Shown piece after piece: positions 57,583-64,000 of a DNA stretch of 64,000 nucleotides. Position 1 is the first letter of the stretch. Every line of letters starts with the position of its first letter. Position numbers and translations under genes: made by a program. Below the pieces are notes generated by a model. That model was given only the letters and a program-made list of their open reading frames with translations, made no database searches and had not been told where the DNA came from. Source of the stretch: Streptomyces antibioticus (GTDB lineage Bacteria > Actinomycetota > Actinomycetes > Streptomycetales > Streptomycetaceae); the NCBI RefSeq assembly GCF_002019855.1, contig NZ_CM007717.1, positions 2,601,198 to 2,665,197 of the forward strand. The letters are read 5' to 3'.

Positions 57583-57630
57583 GGCGGGTGCGGGTGCGTC
57601 GTGGCCGGGCGCGCAGTTCCCCGCGCCCCT
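57583..57630 (+). repeat. Dispersed GC-rich repeat, copy 2 in the iron ABC operon
   Basis: Direct repeat of the 57469 element, 114 bp further on. The core can pair GCGC...GCGC and CCCC with flanking G runs. Together the copies fill the 283-bp gap between permease and ATPase genes. Confidence 0.85.
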
Positions 57631-57705
57631 GGGGGGCGGGCCCTTCGGGCCCTGGCCCCCATCTGCCGATGTCCCCTCCCTCCCCCTCTTTTCAGGAGTC
57701 CTTGT

Positions 57706-58572
57706 ATGAGAGTTCTTCGTGGTCGGGCCCTGCCTCCGGAGGGTGTTGCCCGGGGGGATGTCGTCGCTGAGGCCGATGGGGTGTGGGTGCGGCTCGGGGG
57801 GCGGGAGGTGTTGCGGGGGGTCGATGTGCGGGTGCGGGCCGGGGAGGTGCTTGCGCTCGTCGGGCCCAACGGGGCCGGGAAGTCGACGCTGCTCGCCGCG
57901 CTCGCGGCCGATCTGCCGGCGTCGAGCGGTACCGTGCGGATCCACGGGCGGCCCGCCGGGGGGTGGTCCGCGCCGGAACTCGCTCTGCGGCGGGCCGTGT
58001 TGCCTCAGGCGGCGGTGCTGTCGTTCCCGTTCACCGTGGCGGACGTGGTCCGGATGGGACGCGCGCCGCACGACTCCTCGCCCGCCGAGGACGAGGCGGT
58101 GATCGCCGAGGCGATGGCGGCGACCGAGGTGACCGACTTCGCCGCACGGCCGTTCTCCGCGCTGAGCGGCGGCGAGCGGGCCCGGGTGGCCCTCGCCCGG
58201 GTGCTCGCCCAGCGCGCGCCGCTGCTCCTGCTGGACGAGCCGACCGCCGCGCTCGACCTCAAGCACCAGGAGCTGGTGCTGCGGCTGTGCCGGGAACGCG
58301 CCCGGGAGGGCGACGCAGTCGTGGTCGTCCTGCACGATCTGGGGCTCGCGGCCGCCTACGCGCACCGGGTCGCCGTCCTGCACGAGGGACGGGTCGCGGC
58401 GGACGGGCCGCCGGCCGAGGTGTTCACCGGACGGCTGCTGTCGGAGGTGTACGACCAGCCGGTGGAGGTGCTTCCGCACCCGCGGACCGGAGCGCTCCTG
58501 GTGACCCCCGAACGGGACCCCGACAAGGATCTCGACAGGGACCCCGACAGGGACCTCGAACGGAACCTTTGA
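57706..58572 (+). CDS. Iron/haem ABC transporter ATP-binding protein (HmuV/FecE-like)
   Basis: From the ATG at 57706, behind CAGGAG, the protein has 288 residues. Walker A is LVGPNGAGKSTLL (about 54), the signature FSALSGGERARVALAR (about 149), Walker B LLLLDEPTAALD (about 175) and the H-loop VVLHDLGLAAAYAHR. QAAVLSFPFTVADVV is the HmuV-type segment after the first domain. It drives the FecCD permease 283 bp upstream. The C-terminus ends in four charged tetrapeptide repeats (DPDK, DLDR, DPDR, DLER) not needed for the fold. Confidence 0.93.
   Translation: MRVLRGRALPPEGVARGDVVAEADGVWVRLGGREVLRGVDVRVRAGEVLALVGPNGAGKSTLLAALAADLPASSGTVRIHGRPAGGWSAPELALRRAVLPQAAVLSFPFTVADVVRMGRAPHDSSPAEDEAVIAEAMAATEVTDFAARPFSALSGGERARVALARVLAQRAPLLLLDEPTAALDLKHQELVLRLCRERAREGDAVVVVLHDLGLAAAYAHRVAVLHEGRVAADGPPAEVFTGRLLSEVYDQPVEVLPHPRTGALLVTPERDPDKDLDRDPDRDLERNL
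58516..58563 (+). repeat. In-gene 12-bp tandem repeat (four copies)
   Basis: Four 12-bp units of the GACCCCGACAAG type encode DPDK, DLDR, DPDR and DLER at the end of the ATPase gene. It is in frame and looks like recent local expansion. Confidence 0.8.
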
Positions 58573-58695
58573 ATCTCCTTTGACCTGCCCTTGGGGTCCG
58601 CTTTCGGTCACCGTGATCGGGTCGTTCCCATACGGGTGTCTATGAGAGCTGAATCACTGCACGGCAGGGTACTTCGCAGGTAAGGCTTGGATAAG

Positions 58696-58714
58696 TTAGG
58701 CAAGCCTCACTCAC
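58696..58714 (+). promoter_or_regulatory. Degenerate iron box before efeO
   Basis: The 19-bp element begins TTAGGCAAGCCTCAC and matches the iron-box consensus at 13 of 19 positions. It lies 46 bp before the efeO start. Confidence 0.7.
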
Positions 58715-58760
58715 CCCGGGTGGGCCCTGTCACTCGATTTTCAGCCAGCCGGGAGCGCGC

Positions 58761-59912
58761 ATGCGAGCCGCCAGACTGTCCGCCGTCACCGCCGTCGCCG
58801 TCGTGTCGGCCCTCACCGCCGTCACCGGCTGCACCGAGAAGAGCGACGCGAAAAGCGGCGACCGGGTGATCACGGTGACCGCGACCGACAGCGAGTGCGA
58901 GACCTCGGCGAAGGAGATCTCCGCCGGGCACGTCGAACTGGCCATCGAGAACAAGGGTTCCAAGGTCACCGAGGTCTACATCCTCTTCCCGGACGACCGG
59001 GTCGTCACCGAGCGCGAGAACATCGGCCCCGGCACCAAGCAGCGGGTCACCGCCGAGGTGAAGGCCGGTTCCTACCAGATCGCCTGCAAGCCCGGTATGA
59101 AGGGCGACGGCATCCGCCAGGACCTCAAGGTCACCGGCGGCAAGGCCGCCGCGCGCGACCCGCGGCTCGACGCGGCCGTCGCCGCCTACCGCAAGTACGC
59201 GCAGGAGCAGGCCGACGCCACCCTGCCGCTGGCCAAGACCTTCGCCGAGGCGGTCAAGGCCGGTGACCTGGAGGCCGCCAAGAAGGCGTACGCGCCCTCC
59301 CGGATCGGCTGGGAGCGCACCGAGCCGGTCGCCGAGTCCTTCGGTGACATCGACCCGAAGGTCGACGTCCGCGCGGACGGTCTGGAGGAGGGCCAGGACC
59401 CGGCCACCGACTGGACCGGCTGGCACCGGCTGGAGAAGTCCCTCTGGCAGGACAAGAAGATCACCGACCGGGACAAGCAGCTCGCCGACCAGCTCATCAC
59501 CGACCTGACCGACTGGCAGAACCGGGTCGGCAAGGCCGAGATCACCCCGACCTCCATGGCCAACGGCGCCAAGGAGCTGCTCGACGAGGTCGCCACCGGC
59601 AAGGTCACCGGCGAGGAGGAGCGCTACTCGCACACCGACCTGGTCGACTTCAAGGCCAACGTCGAGGGCGCGCAGAAGTCGTACGAGCTGCTCAAGCCGG
59701 TCGCCAAGGAGAACGACGCGGCCCTGGTCACCGAGCTGGACAAGCAGTTCGCCGCGCTGAACACGCTGCTGGACAAGTACCGCCCGAACACGACGTCGTA
59801 CGAGTTCACCTCCTACGACAAGGTCGGCGCGGCCGACCGCAAGGAGCTGTCGGACGCGGTCAACGCGCTCGCGGAGCCGCTGTCGAAGCTCGCCGCCGCC
59901 GTCGCGAAGTAG
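58761..59912 (+). CDS. efeO: Iron uptake system lipoprotein EfeO
   Basis: The 383-residue protein starts behind CGGGAG. A lipobox (VTGC, Cys about residue 24) anchors it outside. Residues about 35-125 form a cupredoxin-like domain (VITVTATDSECETSAKEIS; SYQIACKPGM). About 140-383 form the M75 imelysin-like domain with GWHRLEKSLW, the HxxE-type metal site. EfeO binds iron and works with EfeB and EfeU in low-pH ferrous uptake. The degenerate iron box upstream suggests repression by DmdR1. It is the first gene of efeO-efeB-efeU. Confidence 0.96.
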   Translation: MRAARLSAVTAVAVVSALTAVTGCTEKSDAKSGDRVITVTATDSECETSAKEISAGHVELAIENKGSKVTEVYILFPDDRVVTERENIGPGTKQRVTAEVKAGSYQIACKPGMKGDGIRQDLKVTGGKAAARDPRLDAAVAAYRKYAQEQADATLPLAKTFAEAVKAGDLEAAKKAYAPSRIGWERTEPVAESFGDIDPKVDVRADGLEEGQDPATDWTGWHRLEKSLWQDKKITDRDKQLADQLITDLTDWQNRVGKAEITPTSMANGAKELLDEVATGKVTGEEERYSHTDLVDFKANVEGAQKSYELLKPVAKENDAALVTELDKQFAALNTLLDKYRPNTTSYEFTSYDKVGAADRKELSDAVNALAEPLSKLAAAVAK

Positions 59913-59951
59913 CGCGGGACGGGGACGAGAAGCGGCGAAGGGCAGCGAGGG

Positions 59952-61208
59952 ATGAGCGACATGACGCAGAGTCAGGGCGACGGGCCGTCGCGGCGGGCGC
60001 TGATCGGCTGGGGCGGTGCCGGGCTCGCGCTCGGTGCCGCCGCGGCGGGCGGCGCGGTCGCGGTGACCCGCGGCGGCGAGGACTCCGGTCCCCCGGACGC
60101 CGGGGCGGGCGCCGCCGTCGCCTTCCACGGCCCGCACCAGGCCGGGATCGCCACCCCGGTCCAGGACCGGCTGCACTTCGCCGCGTTCGACGTGACGACC
60201 ACCGATCGCGCCGAGTTCGTACGGCTGTTGAAGGACTGGACGGACGCGGCCCGGCGGATGACGGCCGGAAAGGCCGTCGGAGAGGGCGCGTTCGGCGGTC
60301 TGCCCGAGGCCCCGCCGGACGACACCGGCGAGGCGCTCGGTCTCAAGCCGTCCCGGCTGACGCTGACGGTGGGCTTCGGACCGTCCCTGTTCCGGAAGTT
60401 CGGGCTCGACGCGCGGCGGCCGGACGCGCTGATCGACCTGCCCCGGTTCGCCGGGGACGCGCTCGACGCGACCCGCTCCGACGGCGATCTGTGCGTCCAG
60501 GCGTGCGCGGACGATCCGCAGGTCGCCGTGCACGCGATCCGCAACCTGGCCCGGATCGGCATGGGCAAGGTCGTCATCCGCTGGTCGCAGCTCGGCTTCG
60601 GCAAGACCTCGTCCACGACGCCCGACGCGCAGACCCCCCGCAATCTCATGGGCTTCAAGGACGGCACCCGCAACATCGCGGGCACCGAGACCGGCCGGCT
60701 GGAGAAGTTCGTGTGGGTCGGCGAGAAGGACGGCCCGGCGTGGATGACCGGCGGCTCGTACCTGGTCGCCCGGCGGATCCGGATGCACATCGAGACCTGG
60801 GACCGCACCTCGCTCCAGGAGCAGGAGGACATCTTCGGCCGGGACAAGGGCGAAGGCGCCCCGGTCGGCAAGGCGAAGGAACGCGACGAGCCGTTCCTGA
60901 AGGCCATGCTGCCCGACGCGCACGTCCGGCTCGCCCACCCCGACTCCAACGGCGGCGCCACCCTCCTGCGGCGCGGCTACTCCTTCACCGACGGCACCGA
61001 CGGCCTCGGCAGGCTGGAGGCGGGCCTGTTCTTCCTGGCCTACCAGCGCGATGTGCGCGAGGGGTTCGTGCGCGTGCAGCGCAACCTCGCCACCGACGCG
61101 CTCAACGAGTACATCCAGCACGTGGGTTCGGCGGTCTTCGCGATCCCGCCCGGCGTCCGCGACCAGGACGACTGGTGGGGCCGGACGCTGTTCTCCGAGG
61201 AGGCGTAG
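59952..61208 (+). CDS. efeB: Tat-secreted DyP-type haem peroxidase/deferrochelatase EfeB
   Basis: The 418-residue protein has a twin-arginine signal (SRRALIGWGGAGLALG). An ATG at 59961 would drop three residues. The DyP signature GFKDGTRN (about 234, the distal Asp) is present, and RRIRMHIETWDR (about 276) contains the proximal His. It ends with FLAYQRDVREGFVRVQRNL. EfeB oxidises ferrous iron or helps to remove iron from haem outside the membrane, and is exported folded. It follows efeO by 39 bp and precedes efeU. Confidence 0.96.
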   Translation: MSDMTQSQGDGPSRRALIGWGGAGLALGAAAAGGAVAVTRGGEDSGPPDAGAGAAVAFHGPHQAGIATPVQDRLHFAAFDVTTTDRAEFVRLLKDWTDAARRMTAGKAVGEGAFGGLPEAPPDDTGEALGLKPSRLTLTVGFGPSLFRKFGLDARRPDALIDLPRFAGDALDATRSDGDLCVQACADDPQVAVHAIRNLARIGMGKVVIRWSQLGFGKTSSTTPDAQTPRNLMGFKDGTRNIAGTETGRLEKFVWVGEKDGPAWMTGGSYLVARRIRMHIETWDRTSLQEQEDIFGRDKGEGAPVGKAKERDEPFLKAMLPDAHVRLAHPDSNGGATLLRRGYSFTDGTDGLGRLEAGLFFLAYQRDVREGFVRVQRNLATDALNEYIQHVGSAVFAIPPGVRDQDDWWGRTLFSEEA

Positions 61209-61211
61209 CCC

Positions 61212-62111
61212 GTGTTCTCCAACTACCTGATCGGACTGCGGGAGGGCCTGGAGGCCTCGCTCGTCGTCTGCATCCTCATCGCCTATCTGGTCAAGACCGA
61301 CCGCAGGGACGCCCTGGGGCCCGTGTGGGGCGGTATCGCCATCGCGGTGCTGCTCGCGCTGGGCTTCGGCTCCGTCCTCGAATTCGGCTCCCAGGAACTG
61401 ACGTTCAAGGCCCAGGAGGCGCTCGGCGGCTCGCTGTCGATCCTCGCGGTCGGCCTGGTGACGTGGATGGTGTTCTGGATGCGGCGCACCGCCCGGCATC
61501 TGAAGTCCGAGCTGCACGGCAGGCTCGACGCGGCCCTCGCGATGGGCACCGGCGCACTGGTGGCCACCGCCTTCCTCGCCGTCGGCCGGGAGGGGCTGGA
61601 GACCGCCCTGTTCGTGTGGGCGTCCGTGCACGCGGCCGGCGACGGCACCCCGCGCCCGCTGATCGGCGTGGCGCTCGGCCTCGCGACGGCGGTGCTGCTG
61701 GGCTGGCTGTTCTACCGCGGCGCCCTGCGGATCAACCTGGCGAAGTTCTTCACCTGGACGGGCGGCATGCTCGTCGTCGTGGCCGCGGGCGTGCTGGCGT
61801 ACGGCGTCCACGACCTCCAGGAGGCCGACTGGGTGCCGGGGCTGACGGACAAGGCGTTCGACGTCAGCGGCACGATCCCGCCCGACAGTTGGTACGGGAC
61901 GCTCCTCAAGGGCGTGTTCAACTTCCAGCCCGACCCGACCGTCGTCCAGGTCACGGTGTGGCTGCTGTACCTGGTCCCGACACTCGCCCTGTTCCTCGCC
62001 CCGGTAGGGTTCGGCTCCGGGAAGGGGAAGGTGAAGACACCTGATGAGGCACGTGGAGACGCATCCGGGGAGCAGGGGGCGGCGCGGCCCTCGGACACTC
62101 CGCGGCCGTGA
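61212..62111 (+). CDS. efeU: High-affinity iron permease EfeU (FTR1 family)
   Basis: The 299-residue protein starts at a GTG three bases after efeB. Seven predicted helices carry two REGLE motifs, LREGLEASL (about 9) and VGREGLETAL (about 125), which bind iron in FTR1/EfeU permeases. The C-terminal cytoplasmic tail is charged and dispensable-looking. The last 68 bp overlap the next gene in another frame, so the four genes are probably one operon. Confidence 0.96.
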   Translation: MFSNYLIGLREGLEASLVVCILIAYLVKTDRRDALGPVWGGIAIAVLLALGFGSVLEFGSQELTFKAQEALGGSLSILAVGLVTWMVFWMRRTARHLKSELHGRLDAALAMGTGALVATAFLAVGREGLETALFVWASVHAAGDGTPRPLIGVALGLATAVLLGWLFYRGALRINLAKFFTWTGGMLVVVAAGVLAYGVHDLQEADWVPGLTDKAFDVSGTIPPDSWYGTLLKGVFNFQPDPTVVQVTVWLLYLVPTLALFLAPVGFGSGKGKVKTPDEARGDASGEQGAARPSDTPRP

Positions 62112-63069
62112 CCGGGGCGCGCTGCTGGCCGTCTCGGCGGCCGCCGTCCTGTCGTTGACGGCGAGCGGGTGCGTGGTGGTCCACGGGGAGCGCGAGGTGC
62201 TGCCCTCGGCGACCCGGGCCGAGGCGGCGAAGGCGCTGGAGCAGTTCACCGCCGCGTACAACGAGGCGGACGCGGCGTACGACGGTTCGCTCGACGCCGA
62301 GCACACCACCGGTGCCCTCGGGGCGATCGACGCGGCGCGGCTGAAGGCCGGGAAGGCCAACAACCCCGGCGGCAACCCCCAGCACACCCCGCTGGTGCTG
62401 TCGGACGTGACGTACACGATCCCGAAGAAGGCGGGCTGGCCGCGCTGGTTCGTCGCCGACGCCAAGTCCAACAAGGGCGGTTCGGCGCGCTGGGTGCTGG
62501 TCTTCACCCGCGACGACCTGTCCGAGCCGTGGCAGGCGGCGTATCTGACGCTGGTGGCGCCGGGCGCGCTGCCGGAGTTCTCCGAGGACGCCGACGGCTG
62601 GGCGCGGGACGTGCCCGCCGACGCCCCCGAACTCGCCGTTCCCCCGCGGGACATGAGCAAGGAGTACGCCACCTATCTCAAGTCCGGCGGCGACACGTTC
62701 AAGGACGGCGCGTACACCACGACGCTGCGGACCACCCGGGCGAAGAACTCCACGAAGCCGGGGCTGGTGCAGCAGTACATCGACGAGTCGCTGACCGACG
62801 GCGACTTCGCGCCGCTGGCGCTGCGCACGGCGGACGGCGGGGCGCTGGTGTTCTTCTCCACGCACCACTACGTCAAGCAGACGGCCGCGGCGGGGGCGTC
62901 GGTGCCGGCCCCGAACCAGAGCGTGCGGGCGCTGACGACCGGGGAGATCAAGCAGTCGCTGACGATGGAGTTCGTCGCGAACGGCATCGCGCTGGACCCG
63001 GCGACGGTGGGCGGCAAGGTGACGGTCCTGAGCCGGCTCGAAGGGCTCACGGGCGCGAAGGGCGAGTAG
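62044..63069 (+). CDS. Putative secreted lipoprotein, fourth gene of the efe operon
   Basis: The ATG at 62044 overlaps the end of efeU by 68 bp in a different frame, with GGGGAAGG upstream. The 341-residue protein has a 25-residue basic region, a hydrophobic core and a lipobox (LTASGC, Cys about 43). The mature part has no domain I recognise; segments SDVTYTIPKKAGWPRWFVADA and VFTRDDLSEPWQAAYLT look like a secreted alpha/beta domain, and a second half (STHHYVKQT) follows. The overlap ties it to iron uptake, but the function is unknown. Confidence 0.85.
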   Translation: MRHVETHPGSRGRRGPRTLRGRDRGALLAVSAAAVLSLTASGCVVVHGEREVLPSATRAEAAKALEQFTAAYNEADAAYDGSLDAEHTTGALGAIDAARLKAGKANNPGGNPQHTPLVLSDVTYTIPKKAGWPRWFVADAKSNKGGSARWVLVFTRDDLSEPWQAAYLTLVAPGALPEFSEDADGWARDVPADAPELAVPPRDMSKEYATYLKSGGDTFKDGAYTTTLRTTRAKNSTKPGLVQQYIDESLTDGDFAPLALRTADGGALVFFSTHHYVKQTAAAGASVPAPNQSVRALTTGEIKQSLTMEFVANGIALDPATVGGKVTVLSRLEGLTGAKGE

Positions 63070-63114
63070 CGGGTCCCTGTGGCCAGCGGGTCCCTGTGGC
63101 TGTGACCCGGCCCC

Positions 63115-63912
63115 TCAGCGGCGGCTGGGCCAGGCGGGACCGGTGGCGTGGTCCTGGTCGTGCCCCTGCTCGGCCGCGTGCCGCGCGCAGGCGTCGGTGA
63201 GGGACTCCAGGAGGGTCAGGGGCTCGGGGAAGGGGTGCTCGGGGCCGCGTACCCAGCGCACCTGGCGGTCGCCGTCGCCGCCGGGGAGCCGGGCCGGGGG
63301 GACGAGGACGTAGGAGCCCCGGCAGTGCCAGCGCAGGCCGGGATGCTCGTCCATGGTCTCGGGGTGGCAGTCCAGCTCGCAGGGCCACCACTCGTCCTCG
63401 TCCTCGGGGGTGCCCCGGGTGAGGGTGAAGAACAGCATGCGGCCGTCGTCGCTCTCGGCGACCGGGCCGACCTCGACACCGGCGGCGAGGAGCCGCTCCA
63501 GGGCCTCACGGCCGGCCTCCAGCGGCACGTCCAGGACGTCGTGGGTCATGCCGGTCGCGGTGATGAAGTTGGCCCCCGGCTGGTGGCGGGCCCAGCGCTC
63601 GATCTGGGCGCGGTCGGTGGTGGACTGCGTCTGCCAGGCGAACGACACCGGGTGCCGGGCGGGGGTCGGACAGCCGACCCGGTCGCAGGAGCAGCCGTAG
63701 CCGGCGGCCGGGTGGGCGGCGGGCGCCAGCGGCAGTCCGGCCTCGGCGGCGGCGAGGAGCAGGGTCACGCGGTCGTCCTCGGCGGTGGGTCCGGCCGGGT
63801 CGCCGCCGCGCAGCCACCGGGTGAGTCTGCCGCGCAGACCACCGGGACCGGTCGGGCCGCCATGGCCGCTCGGGCCGCTCGGGTCTTTCGGGCCGCCGAA
63901 CTCCGCGCTCAT
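63115..63912 (-). CDS. Bifunctional primase/polymerase (prim-pol) domain-like protein
   Basis: The 265-residue protein starts behind GAGGGG. After a Gly/Pro-rich 35-residue leader come TLLLAAAEAGLPLAPAAHPAAGYGCSCDRVGCPTPARHPVSFAWQTQ and IERWARHQPGANFITATG, the start of the prim-pol fold. VLDVPLEAGREALERL holds the position of the first metal Asp. Many actinomycete copies lack polymerase activity, and the second acidic residue of the DxD pair is replaced by Pro here, so activity is doubtful. It is convergent with the lipoprotein gene. Nothing clear follows to the window end. Confidence 0.8.
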   Translation of the reverse strand: MSAEFGGPKDPSGPSGHGGPTGPGGLRGRLTRWLRGGDPAGPTAEDDRVTLLLAAAEAGLPLAPAAHPAAGYGCSCDRVGCPTPARHPVSFAWQTQSTTDRAQIERWARHQPGANFITATGMTHDVLDVPLEAGREALERLLAAGVEVGPVAESDDGRMLFFTLTRGTPEDEDEWWPCELDCHPETMDEHPGLRWHCRGSYVLVPPARLPGGDGDRQVRWVRGPEHPFPEPLTLLESLTDACARHAAEQGHDQDHATGPAWPSRR

Positions 63913-64000
63913 CTGTCCCCTCGGTCCCCTCTTGTCCCTCGTCCCGCCGTCATGCGGCCAGCATGCCTCATCGTCCCACCTTCCTGCGCATCGGGGGTGG

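Noticed and set aside
58707..62672. 1321-residue minus-strand frame opposite the efe genes
   Set aside because: Antisense to four well-supported genes; the segments are low-complexity Val/Gly/Arg.

Overview
The window is chromosomal DNA from a high-GC actinomycete, almost certainly a Streptomyces. The evidence is very high GC at third codon positions, frequent GTG starts, many apparently leaderless genes, DmdR1-type iron boxes, an NsrR box, a SARP/AfsR-like regulator, and a gene order (pullulanase, malEFG-malR, glnE, glnA2, nadE, panB, map, efe genes) that matches my memory of the S. coelicolor core chromosome. No rRNA, tRNA, CRISPR array, IS element or prophage gene was seen.

Layout. 1-6.1 kb: a truncated lipoprotein gene, a TPR protein, a membrane-tethered protein with a sigma-factor-like N-terminus, a PF10118 ferritin-like protein coupled to a [2Fe-2S] reductase, a TetR regulator and a CHMI-type isomerase. 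6.2-22.2 kb: a starch/maltodextrin locus. It has a secreted amylase-pullulanase, two secreted alpha-amylases (one with tandem CBM20 domains), a cytoplasmic alpha-glucosidase, the malEFG importer and the LacI-type repressor MalR. Candidate MalR operators precede the secreted enzymes, malE and malR. 22.3-28.3 kb: a PAP2 membrane protein and the nitrogen genes glnE and glnA2, with a small VOC protein between them. 28.5-30.6 kb: a nitric-oxide module, flavohaemoglobin hmp and its repressor nsrR, both with NsrR operators.

30.7-41.1 kb: a DUF3105-DUF305 pair, a secreted S53 (sedolisin) protease, nadE, a small DUF6415/microprotein operon divergent from an XRE-TPR regulator, an MFS exporter and an EEP-family membrane protein. 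41.4-43.8 kb: a drug-exporter/TetR operon with a palindromic operator. 43.9-52.3 kb: panB, a DrrAB-like ABC exporter, a large SARP-NB-ARC regulator, a site-2-type protease, a small membrane protein and npdG. 53-53.7 kb: a non-coding array of GC-rich repeats. 53.7-63.1 kb: map, then iron and haem acquisition (haem oxygenase, Fe/haem ABC permease and ATPase, efeO-efeB-efeU plus a lipoprotein) under three iron boxes. The window ends with a prim-pol-like protein.

The most unusual signal is a phased array of nine TGTCGG(C/T)-type heptamers at 11-bp steps in front of the ABC exporter at 45.0 kb. This is the classic geometry of a SARP binding site, and a SARP-domain regulator lies directly downstream in convergent orientation. 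Other points are a likely diiron oxygenase/reductase pair behind a six-copy 10-bp repeat, a 16-bp stem-loop between malE and malF, a duplicated nsrR 3' tail, and several families of intergenic GC-rich repeats. All functional calls are from sequence reading alone; no database search was run.
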